A DNA stretch of 64,000 nucleotides from Saprospiraceae bacterium UBA7687 (GTDB lineage Bacteria; Bacteroidota; Bacteroidia; Chitinophagales; Saprospiraceae). Shown in pieces: positions 43,062 through 52,306 of this stretch. The first letter of the stretch is position 1. Every line of letters starts with the position of its first letter. A program made the translations under genes and the position numbers. The DNA lies in the NCBI GenBank assembly GCA_002482845.1, contig DLGT01000005.1:1-64000 (forward strand), in the 5' to 3' direction. The notes below the pieces were generated by a model, which did not search any database, had not been told where the DNA came from, and was given only the letters and a program-made list of their open reading frames with translations.

Positions 43062-44042
43062 ATGGACGTAATAAAGCCTTTAATTCAAGTTTTTGAAAAG
43101 CACTTATCTGAGCACCCTCTTACCCGAGAGCCCTTTAATCTTTACCATCCTGCCGATTATATTTTATCACTAGGTGGAAAGCGATTAAGACCAGTATTTG
43201 TGTTAATCGGTTATGATTTTTACAAAAAAGATGTAGAAAGGTCCTTAAATGCTGCTATGGCAGTGGAGATTTTTCATAATTTCACCTTGCTTCATGATGA
43301 CATAATGGATAAAGCTGAGATCAGAAGGGGAAAACCAACGGTACATATTAAGTACAATACTAACACAGCCATTCTCACCGGAGATGTGATGATGATTCAA
43401 GCGTATCAATATCTACTAGACTACAAAGATCCAAAAACAACGGTTGATTTACTTAATGTTTTTAATAAAATGGCATTTGAAGTATGTGAAGGTCAACAGA
43501 TGGACATGGATTTTGAAACACAGGACGATGTGACAATTGACCAATACCTTCAGATGATTACGCTAAAAACTTCTGTACTAATGGCAGCATCCGTGCAAAT
43601 GGGAGCTATCTTGGCAGGTGCCGATGATAAAGATCAAAAACATCTATATGAATTTGCAAAAAACTTTGGTATAGCTTTTCAATTACAAGACGATGTTTTA
43701 GACACCTTTGGGGAGGCTGCTAGTGTCGGCAAGCGAATAGGAGGTGATATCATTCAAAATAAAAAAACATACTTATACTTGAAAGCCATCGAATTGGCAG
43801 ATGACACGCAAAGAAGTGAGTTGAAAAAATGGTATGACATCAATGATACCTTTGATGAAAATGAAAAAATAGATAGTGTAAAAAAAATATTTGAATCTGT
43901 AGTCGTAAAAGAATACACCGCTCAAGTGATCGAAGCATATCGTGACCTTGCCATCTCTCATCTTAATGCTTGTAAAATAGAAAAGCATAGATGTGCAGAA
44001 ATAACAGACCTGATCGACAGCCTAATAAACAGAAAACATTAA
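43062..44042 (+). CDS. Polyprenyl synthetase (trans-isoprenyl diphosphate synthase)
   Basis: This 326-residue enzyme extends allylic diphosphates with isopentenyl diphosphate. The first aspartate-rich motif is LLHDDIMDKAEIRRGKPTVH near residue 81 and the second QLQDDVLDTFG near 208; GGKRLRPVFVL near 44 binds IPP. The chain length, geranylgeranyl or the octaprenyl type for menaquinone, cannot be told from these motifs. The ATG at 43062 (MDVIKPLIQVFEKHL) is chosen; an upstream frame overlapping trmB has no family sequence. Confidence 0.9.
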   Translation: MDVIKPLIQVFEKHLSEHPLTREPFNLYHPADYILSLGGKRLRPVFVLIGYDFYKKDVERSLNAAMAVEIFHNFTLLHDDIMDKAEIRRGKPTVHIKYNTNTAILTGDVMMIQAYQYLLDYKDPKTTVDLLNVFNKMAFEVCEGQQMDMDFETQDDVTIDQYLQMITLKTSVLMAASVQMGAILAGADDKDQKHLYEFAKNFGIAFQLQDDVLDTFGEAASVGKRIGGDIIQNKKTYLYLKAIELADDTQRSELKKWYDINDTFDENEKIDSVKKIFESVVVKEYTAQVIEAYRDLAISHLNACKIEKHRCAEITDLIDSLINRKH

Positions 44043-44076
44043 GGCGCATTATTATTTATACCAAATGGATAATAAA

Positions 44077-44099
44077 CGCTATCCTTTTAGCGGGATAGT
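44077..44099 (+). other. Mutually exclusive short hairpins after the prenyl synthase gene
   Basis: CGCTA (44077-44081) can pair with TAGCG (44088-44092), or CTATCC (44079-44084) with GGATAG (44093-44098). Both are short. A weak terminator is possible; the 268-base spacer otherwise holds only the next promoter. Confidence 0.3.
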
Positions 44100-44247
44100 A
44101 AAAATTCCATGATTTTCAAAATTCGAATGTTTTCAGAGTGAACTCAACATTACATAATTTGTGCTTTATATTTTTGATAATCAATAGTTTTTGTAAAATT
44201 CATTTAACCATAACTTTTAATTTTAAATTATGTATACAAATAATTGT

Positions 44248-44255
44248 TACTTTTG
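44248..44255 (+). promoter_or_regulatory. -7 element TACTTTTG for the lipoprotein gene
   Basis: TACTTTTG lies 56 bases before the lipoprotein ATG and fits TAnnTTTG. Confidence 0.5.
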
Positions 44256-44310
44256 TACTTGTTTATAGTCAGAATCCCCGACTCAACATCATGCCTAAAC
44301 AGTTTTATAA

Positions 44311-44751
44311 ATGTACAAATTTACAACATCTTTTCTTCTTTTGATTCTTTGTATGCACATTATATCTTGTGGTACTAAGAAACCTGTTTTTGACCCAAAC
44401 ACAACAAAAACAGACTATATTTCATTCGGTACAGGTGGAGGATTTACAGGAAAAGTCAATAGATATTATTTAAGTGATTCTGGAGATATCTTTGTTGCTA
44501 GTGACTCTATGTTTACTAAGATTGCAAATGTTTCTACAGAAATGACCAATCAAATTTTTAAAAATTATACTGTCTTAGGACTGGATAAAATGATATTGAA
44601 TGATCCCGGCAACAAATATTATTTTATAGAACGCAACATCGGTGGTGAAAAACAAATCTTAACTTGGGGGAAAAACCCTTTGGATAACACAAATATTTCT
44701 ACATACTTTGACATTTTAATGAAACCTGTTAAAGATAAGAACGTCAAATAA
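44311..44751 (+). CDS. Small lipoprotein, unknown function
   Basis: This 146-residue protein has a lipoprotein signal, MYKFTTSFLLLILCMHIISC, with lipobox IISC-G and the Cys at residue 20. The mature part is a single small domain with GTGGGFTGKVNRYYLSDSGDIF and YYFIERNIGGEKQILTWG. It looks like a Bacteroidota-specific family of small secreted proteins without known role. It is 37 bases upstream of the M4 protease gene and probably shares its transcript, so a helper or inhibitor role is possible but unsupported. Confidence 0.7.
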   Translation: MYKFTTSFLLLILCMHIISCGTKKPVFDPNTTKTDYISFGTGGGFTGKVNRYYLSDSGDIFVASDSMFTKIANVSTEMTNQIFKNYTVLGLDKMILNDPGNKYYFIERNIGGEKQILTWGKNPLDNTNISTYFDILMKPVKDKNVK

Positions 44752-44788
44752 GTAATTTAAAATCATATAAAACCAATCATTTTAAAAG

Positions 44789-47700
44789 ATGAAATCACAA
44801 CAAAAACTCATTCTGATAGCCATCTTGCTTCTGAATACACTTTTTATTCAGGCTCAATTTAAAAAAGTAGATTTTGATCCAACAATCAAAATAAGCCAAG
44901 AAGAGCGCACTATCAATTTAGTGAAACCCACAAATCAAGAAAGTTCCTTGACAAACAATCATATTAATTTATCTTACAAGTCTATGCCTGAAGGAAGCTT
45001 AGAAGCTCTCAAAAGCGGTCTAAAACCAGGTATGCTAAATGATAGAAATGTGCCTGTTTTTATCGAAGGAAGTCTAAAAAATAGTGGTAATAGAAGTCTG
45101 TCTTCGGAAGTCTTAGCTTGGGAATACCTTCAGAAAGCAGCTCCACTTATGAAGATTAAAGATCCGTCAAATGAATTTTCCATACAATCTACTAGTACAG
45201 ATGATTTAGGATATACACATGTAAAACTTCAACAAAAGGTCAAAAACATAGACGTTTATGGTGCAGAAATCATAGTACACGGCTCAGATCAGACTTTTGA
45301 TTTTCTAAATGGCAGTTATTTCCCTACCATAGACATGGAGAACGTAACACCTTCATTAGATTCAGAAGTAGCTTTTGATTACTGTAGAAGTGATATGGGT
45401 GAGACCAAAATGCAAAAACATACAAATGATCCAATATTTGGAAATCTAAAAACGAGTAATAAACTTGTCATTTATCCATACGAAAACACGTTCTATTTAG
45501 CCTACCATATATCTACATACAAAAATTTAATAGAAAGATGGGAGTATTTTATAGACGCTAATACAGGCAGCGTAATTAATAAGTTTCAGAGTATTTGTAA
45601 ATTTCATAACCACAAACACGGTGCAGGTGAATCTTGTAGCCACACTGAATCTTTGGTTATGGATGGCAAAGCAACGGCCAATGCGCTAGACTTATTTAAT
45701 GTAAGCAGACAAATAAATACATATCAAGTAGGTAATAAATATTACATGATAGATGGTTCTAGAGATATCTTTTCTTCTAGCGCTGCTCAATTACCAAATG
45801 ATCCACAAGGTGTTATTTGGACAATAGATGCGTTTGACACTGCTCCTCAAAATGATGACTTCAATTATGATCATGTCACATCAAACAACAATACTTGGAG
45901 CAACAAAACAAGTGTTTCTTCTCACTATAATGGTGGTAAGGCTTTTGAATATTTTAGAACTGTACACAATCGAAGATCAATAAATGGTTCCGGTGGTAAC
46001 ATCGTCTCACTGATAAATGTCGCTGATGAAGACGGTAATTCTATGGGAAATGCTTTCTGGAATGGTGCAGCAATGTTTTACGGAAACGGAGATGTAGCTT
46101 TCCAACCATTGGCACGTGGCCTGGATGTAGCTGGCCATGAAATGACCCATGGTGTGATCCAAAGTACAGCAAACCTAGAGTATCAAGGAGAATCAGGTGC
46201 TTTGAATGAGTCATTTGCAGATGTTTTTGGCACAATGATAGACCGAGATGATTGGAAAATAGGAGAAGATGTCGTCAAAACATCGTTTTTTCCTTCAGGT
46301 GCATTAAGAGATTTAGAGAATCCACATAACGGCGCTCCTACAAATAATTTTGATAAAGGATGGCAACCCCGTCATTATAATGAAAGATATCAAGGTTCGG
46401 AAGATAATGGTGGTGTACATATCAATAGTGGAATTCCAAATTTTGCTTTCTTTAAATTTGCCACTGCTGTAGGAAAAGATAAAGCCGAAAAAGTATTTTA
46501 TAGAGCACTGTCTACATACCTGACCAAATCTTCAAAGTTTATAGATTGTAGGGTAGCAGTTATAAAAGCGACGACGGACCTATTTAGCACCACTGAAATT
46601 AATGCTGCCAAAAAAGCCTTTGATGAAGTCGGTATCTTAGGTAACGAAGGTGGTGACTATGAAGTTGATAATCAAACAAACCCAGGACAAGAATTTGTAC
46701 TTACCACTGGAGGAAATAATACTGGTCTGTTTATTTACAATACGTCTGGTCAGAATTTAGGTCAAATTTCCACACAGTCAGTGCTTTCTAAGCCAAGTAT
46801 TTCTGATGACGGAAGTGAGATCGTTTTTGTAGGAAGTGATAATTTATTATATTACATCACAATAGATTGGTCAAAAAATCCTGCCGCCATAGAAGAACAA
46901 ATTATTGGTTCCAGCCCTGTATGGAGAAATGCCATAATCTCAAAAGACGGTTCTAAAATAGCAGCACTTACTACAGAAGAAAATAACGAATTAATTGTTT
47001 TCAACTTTGGAACTACGACCACTAGCAACACTTTTGAATTATACAACCCTACTTATACGCAAGGTGTGTCCACAGGAGATGTAAATTATGCAGACGCTAT
47101 GGAATTTGATATTACGGGAGAGTATATCATTTATGATGCAGAAAATGAGTTGAAAAGTAATACATCTGGATCTATTACATATTGGGATATCAGTTTTATA
47201 AAAGTGTGGAATAACACAGCAAATTCGTTTTCATTAGGTACAGTAGAAAAACTATATGCTTCATTACCTAATGATGTAAGCATAGGAAATCCAACCTTCT
47301 CCAAAAATAGTCCATATATCATCGCATTCGACTATATCGACGAAAATGGTGACGTATCCATTTTGGGTGGAAATATAGAAACAGGAGATGTAGGTCTTAT
47401 TTACGAAAACAATGCACTTGGTTACCCTAATTACAGCAGCAAAGATAATCAGCTCGTTTTTGACAATGAAGGAAGTACATCTATAAACACTGGTTTGATA
47501 AATCTTAAAACAAATAAAATCGAATCGACTACTACACCACCGACATTATTTACAACAAGTAAAAGATGGGCAGTTTGGTTTAGTAATGGAGAACGTTCAC
47601 TATCTTCTTCAGAGGATATTGATCTTACTTCACCAAAAAATATATCTCTCTTGTCTAACCCTGTCATTAATATGCTGAATGTTCAGATTAATAATTTAGA

Positions 47701-47884
47701 CAATACAAACATTGATTTTCAAATATTAGATGTAACTGGAAAAATATGGATGAATCAAAAATATCAAACTACAAGTACTTCAGACGTGATGAATCTTCCA
47801 GTAGAATCTTTGCCTAGTGGCAGCTTCTTTTTAAAAGCAAGCATAAATGGAGGTGTACAAAGTTTAAAATTTACAAAAATTTAA
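44789..47884 (+). CDS. Secreted M4 (thermolysin-like) metalloprotease with T9SS sorting domain
   Basis: This 1031-residue zinc protease has a signal peptide (KLILIAILLLNTLFIQAQ), an FTP/PepSY propeptide (about 50-270), an M4 catalytic domain with HEMTH at 450-454 and the third zinc Glu in GALNESFADVFG near 474, and the late catalytic His region ERYQGSEDNGGVHINSG near 532-548. A beta-propeller-like part follows (about 640-940, repeats such as KPSISDDGSEIVFVG and NAIISKDGSKIAAL). The end SLLSNPVINMLNVQINNL..SGSFFLKASINGGVQSLKFTKI is a type A T9SS sorting domain. It probably degrades external protein. Confidence 0.93.
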   Translation: MKSQQKLILIAILLLNTLFIQAQFKKVDFDPTIKISQEERTINLVKPTNQESSLTNNHINLSYKSMPEGSLEALKSGLKPGMLNDRNVPVFIEGSLKNSGNRSLSSEVLAWEYLQKAAPLMKIKDPSNEFSIQSTSTDDLGYTHVKLQQKVKNIDVYGAEIIVHGSDQTFDFLNGSYFPTIDMENVTPSLDSEVAFDYCRSDMGETKMQKHTNDPIFGNLKTSNKLVIYPYENTFYLAYHISTYKNLIERWEYFIDANTGSVINKFQSICKFHNHKHGAGESCSHTESLVMDGKATANALDLFNVSRQINTYQVGNKYYMIDGSRDIFSSSAAQLPNDPQGVIWTIDAFDTAPQNDDFNYDHVTSNNNTWSNKTSVSSHYNGGKAFEYFRTVHNRRSINGSGGNIVSLINVADEDGNSMGNAFWNGAAMFYGNGDVAFQPLARGLDVAGHEMTHGVIQSTANLEYQGESGALNESFADVFGTMIDRDDWKIGEDVVKTSFFPSGALRDLENPHNGAPTNNFDKGWQPRHYNERYQGSEDNGGVHINSGIPNFAFFKFATAVGKDKAEKVFYRALSTYLTKSSKFIDCRVAVIKATTDLFSTTEINAAKKAFDEVGILGNEGGDYEVDNQTNPGQEFVLTTGGNNTGLFIYNTSGQNLGQISTQSVLSKPSISDDGSEIVFVGSDNLLYYITIDWSKNPAAIEEQIIGSSPVWRNAIISKDGSKIAALTTEENNELIVFNFGTTTTSNTFELYNPTYTQGVSTGDVNYADAMEFDITGEYIIYDAENELKSNTSGSITYWDISFIKVWNNTANSFSLGTVEKLYASLPNDVSIGNPTFSKNSPYIIAFDYIDENGDVSILGGNIETGDVGLIYENNALGYPNYSSKDNQLVFDNEGSTSINTGLINLKTNKIESTTTPPTLFTTSKRWAVWFSNGERSLSSSEDIDLTSPKNISLLSNPVINMLNVQINNLDNTNIDFQILDVTGKIWMNQKYQTTSTSDVMNLPVESLPSGSFFLKASINGGVQSLKFTKI

Positions 47885-47892
47885 TATTATAA

Positions 47893-47930
47893 AAAGCCCC
47901 ACTAAACGAACTTTTGGTGGGGCTTTATTG
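47893..47930 (+). terminator. Intrinsic terminator after the M4 protease gene
   Basis: AAAGCCCCAC (47893-47902) pairs perfectly with GTGGGGCTTT (47917-47926), followed by attg; it lies nine bases after the stop codon. Confidence 0.85.
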
Positions 47931-48011
47931 TAATTTATTATAGTATTATTATAAGAGCACATTAAACAAAATAATATAAGCTTTGTTAGATAAAATTAAA
48001 TAGTTGTTTAC

Positions 48012-48317
48012 ATGTCCAAGGGCCAATTTGTATCTTCTTGTCTACTAATTATATTTTTATTCCTAAATTTTTCTATTGTGAAATCTTGGAGTAAAGGTAT
48101 AGTACCTGTAGCAGTAACAGAAGAAATAAAAGAAGCTAATGGTGGCGAAGAAGAAACCGACAGACAAACTTTCAACTTAGATATCATTTTGAATTCAAAC
48201 GCTGACAAAATAGGAACTATAACGTTAGAATTTACCAATCAAAACTACGAAACACTTTACGACTACAGAGGAACTTATTTCACACCTGATTTTTACAGCC
48301 CTCCAGAGGTTATCTAA
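48012..48317 (+). CDS. Small secreted or anchored protein, unknown
   Basis: This 101-residue protein has an N-terminal hydrophobic stretch (SSCLLIIFLFLNFSIVKSWS) that looks like a signal peptide or anchor, then an acidic linker (EEIKEANGGEEETD) and a short beta-rich end (FNLDIILNSNADKIGTITLEFTN). No family is recognised. Codon use and the leader support a real gene. It is flanked by a terminator upstream and the SulP gene downstream. Confidence 0.55.
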   Translation: MSKGQFVSSCLLIIFLFLNFSIVKSWSKGIVPVAVTEEIKEANGGEEETDRQTFNLDIILNSNADKIGTITLEFTNQNYETLYDYRGTYFTPDFYSPPEVI

Positions 48318-48521
48318 AAACTTTTTTCTATTCTATTAAATTTCCAATTTGAGCATACATAATACATGTATATGCTTAGTAATTGGTCTTTAGACAGAAT
48401 GGCTGATTGATGTTTATGGATGCTAAATTCCATTTATCAAGTTTCACAATGTATGCTATTGGCTTTGATATGCTTTTATAATAAGTATATCAACAATAGA
48501 TACAATATCAAAAAAAAACAA

Positions 48522-50165
48522 ATGAATAACTTTCTTTCGTTCAAATTTATAAAAAACGACTTCCCTTCTGGATTAGTGGTGTTTTTGGTAGCATTACCTC
48601 TTTGTTTGGGAATTGCACTAGCATCAGGTGCACCATTATTTGCAGGCGTTATTTCCGGTATTATTGGTGGCTTAGTGGTTGGTTCTCTGAGCAATTCTCA
48701 AGTAAGCGTATCAGGACCAGCTGCTGGTTTGACCGCCATTGTACTAACAGCCATTACGACATTAGGATCTTATGAATTGTTTTTGCTAGCAGTGGTTCTT
48801 GCAGGTGTACTACAATTCATATTGGGTATAGTAAAAGCGGGCACAATATCAAACTACTTTCCAAATAATGTCATCGAAGGTATGTTGGCTGGTATTGGCG
48901 TCATTATTTTCTTAAAACAAATACCGCATGCAATAGGATATGATAAAGACGCAGAAGGAGACTTTTTCTTTGAAGAAAAGTCAGGTGGAAACTCTTTTAC
49001 ATCATTAATTTCAGCATTTGAGAGCATACATCTTGGAGCTACTATCATTACGGCTGTAGCATTAATGATATTGATACTTTGGGATAAAATTCCCTTCCTG
49101 AAAAAACTTAAACTGGTACCTGGTGCATTAGTTGCTGTAATATCAGGCATCATCTTGAACAATATCTTTGTAGCATTGGGTTCTTCGCTAGCCGTACAGA
49201 CAGAACATCTTGTGACTTTGCCGGTGGTAAAGAGCTTAGCTGATTTTAATTCAATTTTTGTTTTCCCAGATTTTACTGGATTATCTAATTCCAATGTTTG
49301 GCTGACAGCCGCAACCATAGCTGTAGTTGCCTCTATAGAAACACTGTTATGCATTGAGGCAGGAGATCGTATGGATGTTTATAAAAGATACTCTAATCCA
49401 AATAGAGAATTAAGGGCTCAAGGTATAGGTAATTTATTGAGTGGTTTGATCGGTGGATTACCTATGACTTCAGTGGTTGTGCGTACTTCTGCAAATATAA
49501 ATTCTGGCGCTCGTACAAAGCTGTCTACGATCATACATGGCTCCATGCTGTTAATATCTGTGATGTTGATCCCTTCACTTCTGAATCAAATACCATTGGC
49601 GACTTTGGCGGCCATACTTCTATTGATCGGTTACAAACTTGCAAGTCCAGATAAGGTTAAACATTTTTGGGCGCAAGGAGTATACCAGTTTTTACCGTTT
49701 ATCGTGACTTTACTCGCTGTGGTATTTATTGATTTATTAAAAGGTGTTGCTATTGGCATGACCATAAGTTTTATATTTATTTTGATAGGAAATGCAAAAA
49801 AAGCATATTTCTTTAAGAGAGAAACCTATCATGATGGTGATGTTATACACATAGATTTAGCACAAGAAGTTTCGTTTCTTAACAAAGCTGCGATCAAAAT
49901 GACGTTACAAAATTTGCCTGAAAACTCAAAGGTAATTATAGATGCTTCCAATTCTATTTACATAGCGCATGACGTACTCGATTTAATTCGTGAATTCAAA
50001 GAATATGGTGCTGTTTCTAAAAACATCGATTTTGGCCTTATAGGTTTTGACAAACACCATAATGTAGAGAATTCAGACGATTTATCTAAAAATGTATGGG
50101 TAGAAGATAGAACGCAAACAGGAAGCAATATTGAATTATTAGAGACCTTAACCAAAGAAAAATAA
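48522..50165 (+). CDS. SulP-family anion transporter with STAS domain
   Basis: This 547-residue inner membrane transporter has about 12 helices, with the SulP start NDFPSGLVVFLVALPLCLGIALASGAP near residue 13, GLVVGSLSNSQVSVSGPAAGLTA near 55, and EAGDRMDVYKRYSNPNRELRAQGIGN near 285. A C-terminal STAS domain (about 440-530) follows. The carbonic anhydrase gene follows 29 bases later, which suggests bicarbonate rather than sulfate as substrate (BicA-like); that is inference from context. The ATG at 48522 is chosen because the SulP pattern begins there; an upstream in-frame ATG adds an unrelated stretch. Confidence 0.92.
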   Translation: MNNFLSFKFIKNDFPSGLVVFLVALPLCLGIALASGAPLFAGVISGIIGGLVVGSLSNSQVSVSGPAAGLTAIVLTAITTLGSYELFLLAVVLAGVLQFILGIVKAGTISNYFPNNVIEGMLAGIGVIIFLKQIPHAIGYDKDAEGDFFFEEKSGGNSFTSLISAFESIHLGATIITAVALMILILWDKIPFLKKLKLVPGALVAVISGIILNNIFVALGSSLAVQTEHLVTLPVVKSLADFNSIFVFPDFTGLSNSNVWLTAATIAVVASIETLLCIEAGDRMDVYKRYSNPNRELRAQGIGNLLSGLIGGLPMTSVVVRTSANINSGARTKLSTIIHGSMLLISVMLIPSLLNQIPLATLAAILLLIGYKLASPDKVKHFWAQGVYQFLPFIVTLLAVVFIDLLKGVAIGMTISFIFILIGNAKKAYFFKRETYHDGDVIHIDLAQEVSFLNKAAIKMTLQNLPENSKVIIDASNSIYIAHDVLDLIREFKEYGAVSKNIDFGLIGFDKHHNVENSDDLSKNVWVEDRTQTGSNIELLETLTKEK

Positions 50166-50194
50166 TTTATTAAAAACAAAATATAAAAATCATA

Positions 50195-50839
50195 ATGAGT
50201 CAGTTTTATCAACAAATATTAGACAATAATAAGAACTGGGTAGCCTCAAAACTAGCAGAAGACGAAAACTTTTTCAATAAACTTGCTGATGGCCAAAAGC
50301 CACCTTTATTGTGGATAGGTTGTGCCGACAGTAGAGTACCCGCAAATGAAATTACAGGTACTCAGCCAGGTGAAGTATTTGTCCACAGAAATATCGCAAA
50401 TATGGTGCTCCACACGGATATGAATATGCTCAGTGTGCTTGATTATGCCGTCAATGTTTTAGAAGTAAGACACGTTATTGTTTGTGGACATTATGGTTGC
50501 GGTGGCGTCAAAGCCGCTATGGGCAATGCAAATATTGGACTTATCGATAACTGGATTAGACATATTAAAGACGTTTACCGATTTCACCACGTGGAATTAG
50601 ATAACATTGCAGATGAAAATGAGCGTTTTGATAGGTTTGTAGAACTTAATGTACAGGAGCAAGTCATGGATTTGGCAAAAACATCTATTGTACAAAATGC
50701 TTGGAAACAAGGTAGAAATCTTTGGATTCATGGTTGGGTTTACTCGATTAGAAATGGGCTTGTCAAAGATTTGAATGTTAATTTTGGTAGTAATGCAGAG
50801 TTGCCCGACGTATATAGACTAAATATTCAAGGAATATAA
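50195..50839 (+). CDS. can: Beta-class carbonic anhydrase
   Basis: This 214-residue zinc enzyme interconverts CO2 and bicarbonate. Zinc ligands are C43 in GCADSRVP, H99 and C102 in GHYGCGG, with the D45-R47 dyad of beta-class enzymes. The end WIHGWVYSIRNGLVKDL is the usual E. coli Can-like pattern. It forms a two-gene unit with the SulP transporter and is followed by a bidirectional terminator. Confidence 0.95.
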   Translation: MSQFYQQILDNNKNWVASKLAEDENFFNKLADGQKPPLLWIGCADSRVPANEITGTQPGEVFVHRNIANMVLHTDMNMLSVLDYAVNVLEVRHVIVCGHYGCGGVKAAMGNANIGLIDNWIRHIKDVYRFHHVELDNIADENERFDRFVELNVQEQVMDLAKTSIVQNAWKQGRNLWIHGWVYSIRNGLVKDLNVNFGSNAELPDVYRLNIQGI

Positions 50840-50865
50840 AGAAGTTTGAGTTAATTAGTTTTTTG

Positions 50866-50900
50866 AGTCATTCCCATAGCTGTTTGGGAATGGCTTTTTT
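50866..50900. terminator. Bidirectional intrinsic terminator
   Basis: AGTCATTCCCA (50866-50876) pairs with TGGGAATGGCT (50885-50895). T runs flank it on both strands (ggcttttttatt on plus, the A/T complement of agttttttgag on minus). It serves the carbonic anhydrase and pseudouridine synthase genes, which converge here. Confidence 0.85.
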
Positions 50901-50922
50901 ATTTATATGAAATTGGAATTGT

Positions 50923-51639
50923 CTAAAAAGAATCGTTGACCAACTTTTCATCCACGAGTCCCCATAATACATCATTGGTCGGGAAAGGAGCTTTGTATTC
51001 GTATTTTTTACCCGTAAATGGGTGGGTAAATGCAAGTTTATAAGATAGTAAACAAATACTTCTATCAAGATTAGGTCTTCTAGAACCGTATTTTAAATCT
51101 CCTTTAATGGGCATTTCCATGGTAGCTAATTGCGCTCTTATCTGATGAAATCTACCTGTCTCAAGATCTACTTTTAATAAATGATAGTTGTCAAATGACT
51201 GAATAAGCGTATAATAAAGTACGGACTCTTTAAAGTTATCGTCTACCTTCTCGTCTGCTGTCATGGCTCGATTGTGTAGTTTTTTTATAAAATGTGTAAG
51301 TTTTGTAGTTCCTTTTTCTGGGGTACCGGCAACGATTGCTAAGTATGTTTTTTTAATAACTCGCTCCTTAAACATTTCAGTAAATGCTTCCGTAAATTTT
51401 TTGTTTTTACCAAAAATAACCAATCCTGTGACGGGTTGATCTATACGATTAAGCACAAAAATGGGTGTCTTATATTTATCTTTTAAGATCTTCTCGAGGT
51501 CATCTTGCTCTGAGTCTGTGGCTTGTACTGCAACACCATGTTTTTTTAATACTATAAGAAAATCTTCTTTGTCATCTATGATGTCATAAGTATCTTCAAA
51601 TGATTTTTTGTTAAGCTTGGTCAATCCTGATAAGTCCAC
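50923..51639 (-). CDS. RluA-family RNA pseudouridine synthase
   Basis: This 238-residue enzyme converts specific uridines in rRNA or tRNA to pseudouridine. The catalytic Asp lies in LNRIDQPVTGLVIFGK near residue 71 (family HRLDxxTSG), followed by KKTYLAIVAG and the LETGRFHQIRAQLA stretch near 167. No S4 domain is present at the N-terminus. The exact target site cannot be inferred. Confidence 0.9.
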   Translation of the reverse strand: MDLSGLTKLNKKSFEDTYDIIDDKEDFLIVLKKHGVAVQATDSEQDDLEKILKDKYKTPIFVLNRIDQPVTGLVIFGKNKKFTEAFTEMFKERVIKKTYLAIVAGTPEKGTTKLTHFIKKLHNRAMTADEKVDDNFKESVLYYTLIQSFDNYHLLKVDLETGRFHQIRAQLATMEMPIKGDLKYGSRRPNLDRSICLLSYKLAFTHPFTGKKYEYKAPFPTNDVLWGLVDEKLVNDSF

Positions 51640-51660
51640 CTCTATTTTTCTTCTGTAATG

Positions 51661-51813
51661 TTATTCTACTTCTTCGTAATCAACATATTCTTCTTTGGTA
51701 TTGTTCAGATTTGATTGTTTATCTTTCTGACCAATACTATTTGGATTTTTAACCAAAAAATATTGTTGGTAAACATAATAACCTACCGCGATTACAATAA
51801 GATACTTTAACAT
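51661..51813 (-). CDS. Small membrane protein, 50 residues, DUF4834-like
   Basis: The reading frame starts MLKYLIVIAVGYYVYQQYF, one membrane helix, continues with a polar linker and ends EEYVDYEEVE. The helix plus an acidic tyrosine-containing tail resembles the small DUF4834 proteins of Bacteroidota, but it is shorter than usual. It ends 21 bases before the pseudouridine synthase start and a TAACTTTG promoter (minus 51932-51925) lies upstream, so the two are likely co-transcribed. Confidence 0.5.
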   Translation of the reverse strand: MLKYLIVIAVGYYVYQQYFLVKNPNSIGQKDKQSNLNNTKEEYVDYEEVE

Positions 51814-52306
51814 ATTTTACTTTTATGCTGATAGAAATTCTGATAAAAAACTTAATACTAAATCAAAACAAGAAATCTAGTCCTTTGCCTTCTATTTAGT
51901 CAGTCCTTCTATTATTTAATCACACAAAGTTACGGTTTATTAGCTAAGGATACAAATTTTTATCTTTCTACGCTATCTTATTACAGCGATTCAGAAAGAA
52001 ACAGCGAAAACGTCTCGTTTCTAACTGCTTAATGGCAGTATTTTATATAAAGACAAGAAAATACTAATACTGATTTGTGATCACAAATCCTTTTAATGAG
52101 ATTCTACATTATTTTATCATTTGGATTTCTATGTAAAAGGAGTATTTGATCAATATCATTTGAAGGTTCAATTACCTTATAGCAGTTTCTAATTACGCTC
52201 AAAAGCTGTCATATTATTACTGAAGTACCATTGAAGGAGAAATAGAAAACTGTTATTAAGATTCTTAGCACTTGATGATTTGTGTTTTTAGTTTTCCAAA
52301 ATCTTA
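51814..52306. other. Gene-free spacer of about 490 bases
   Basis: AT-rich sequence without recognisable genes or strong hairpins. It contains the minus-strand -7 element TAACTTTG (51932-51925) for the small membrane protein gene. Confidence 0.5.

Noticed and set aside
48420..48521. N-terminal extension of the SulP transporter
   Set aside because: The extra 34 residues have no family match and the conserved SulP start begins at the ATG at 48522.
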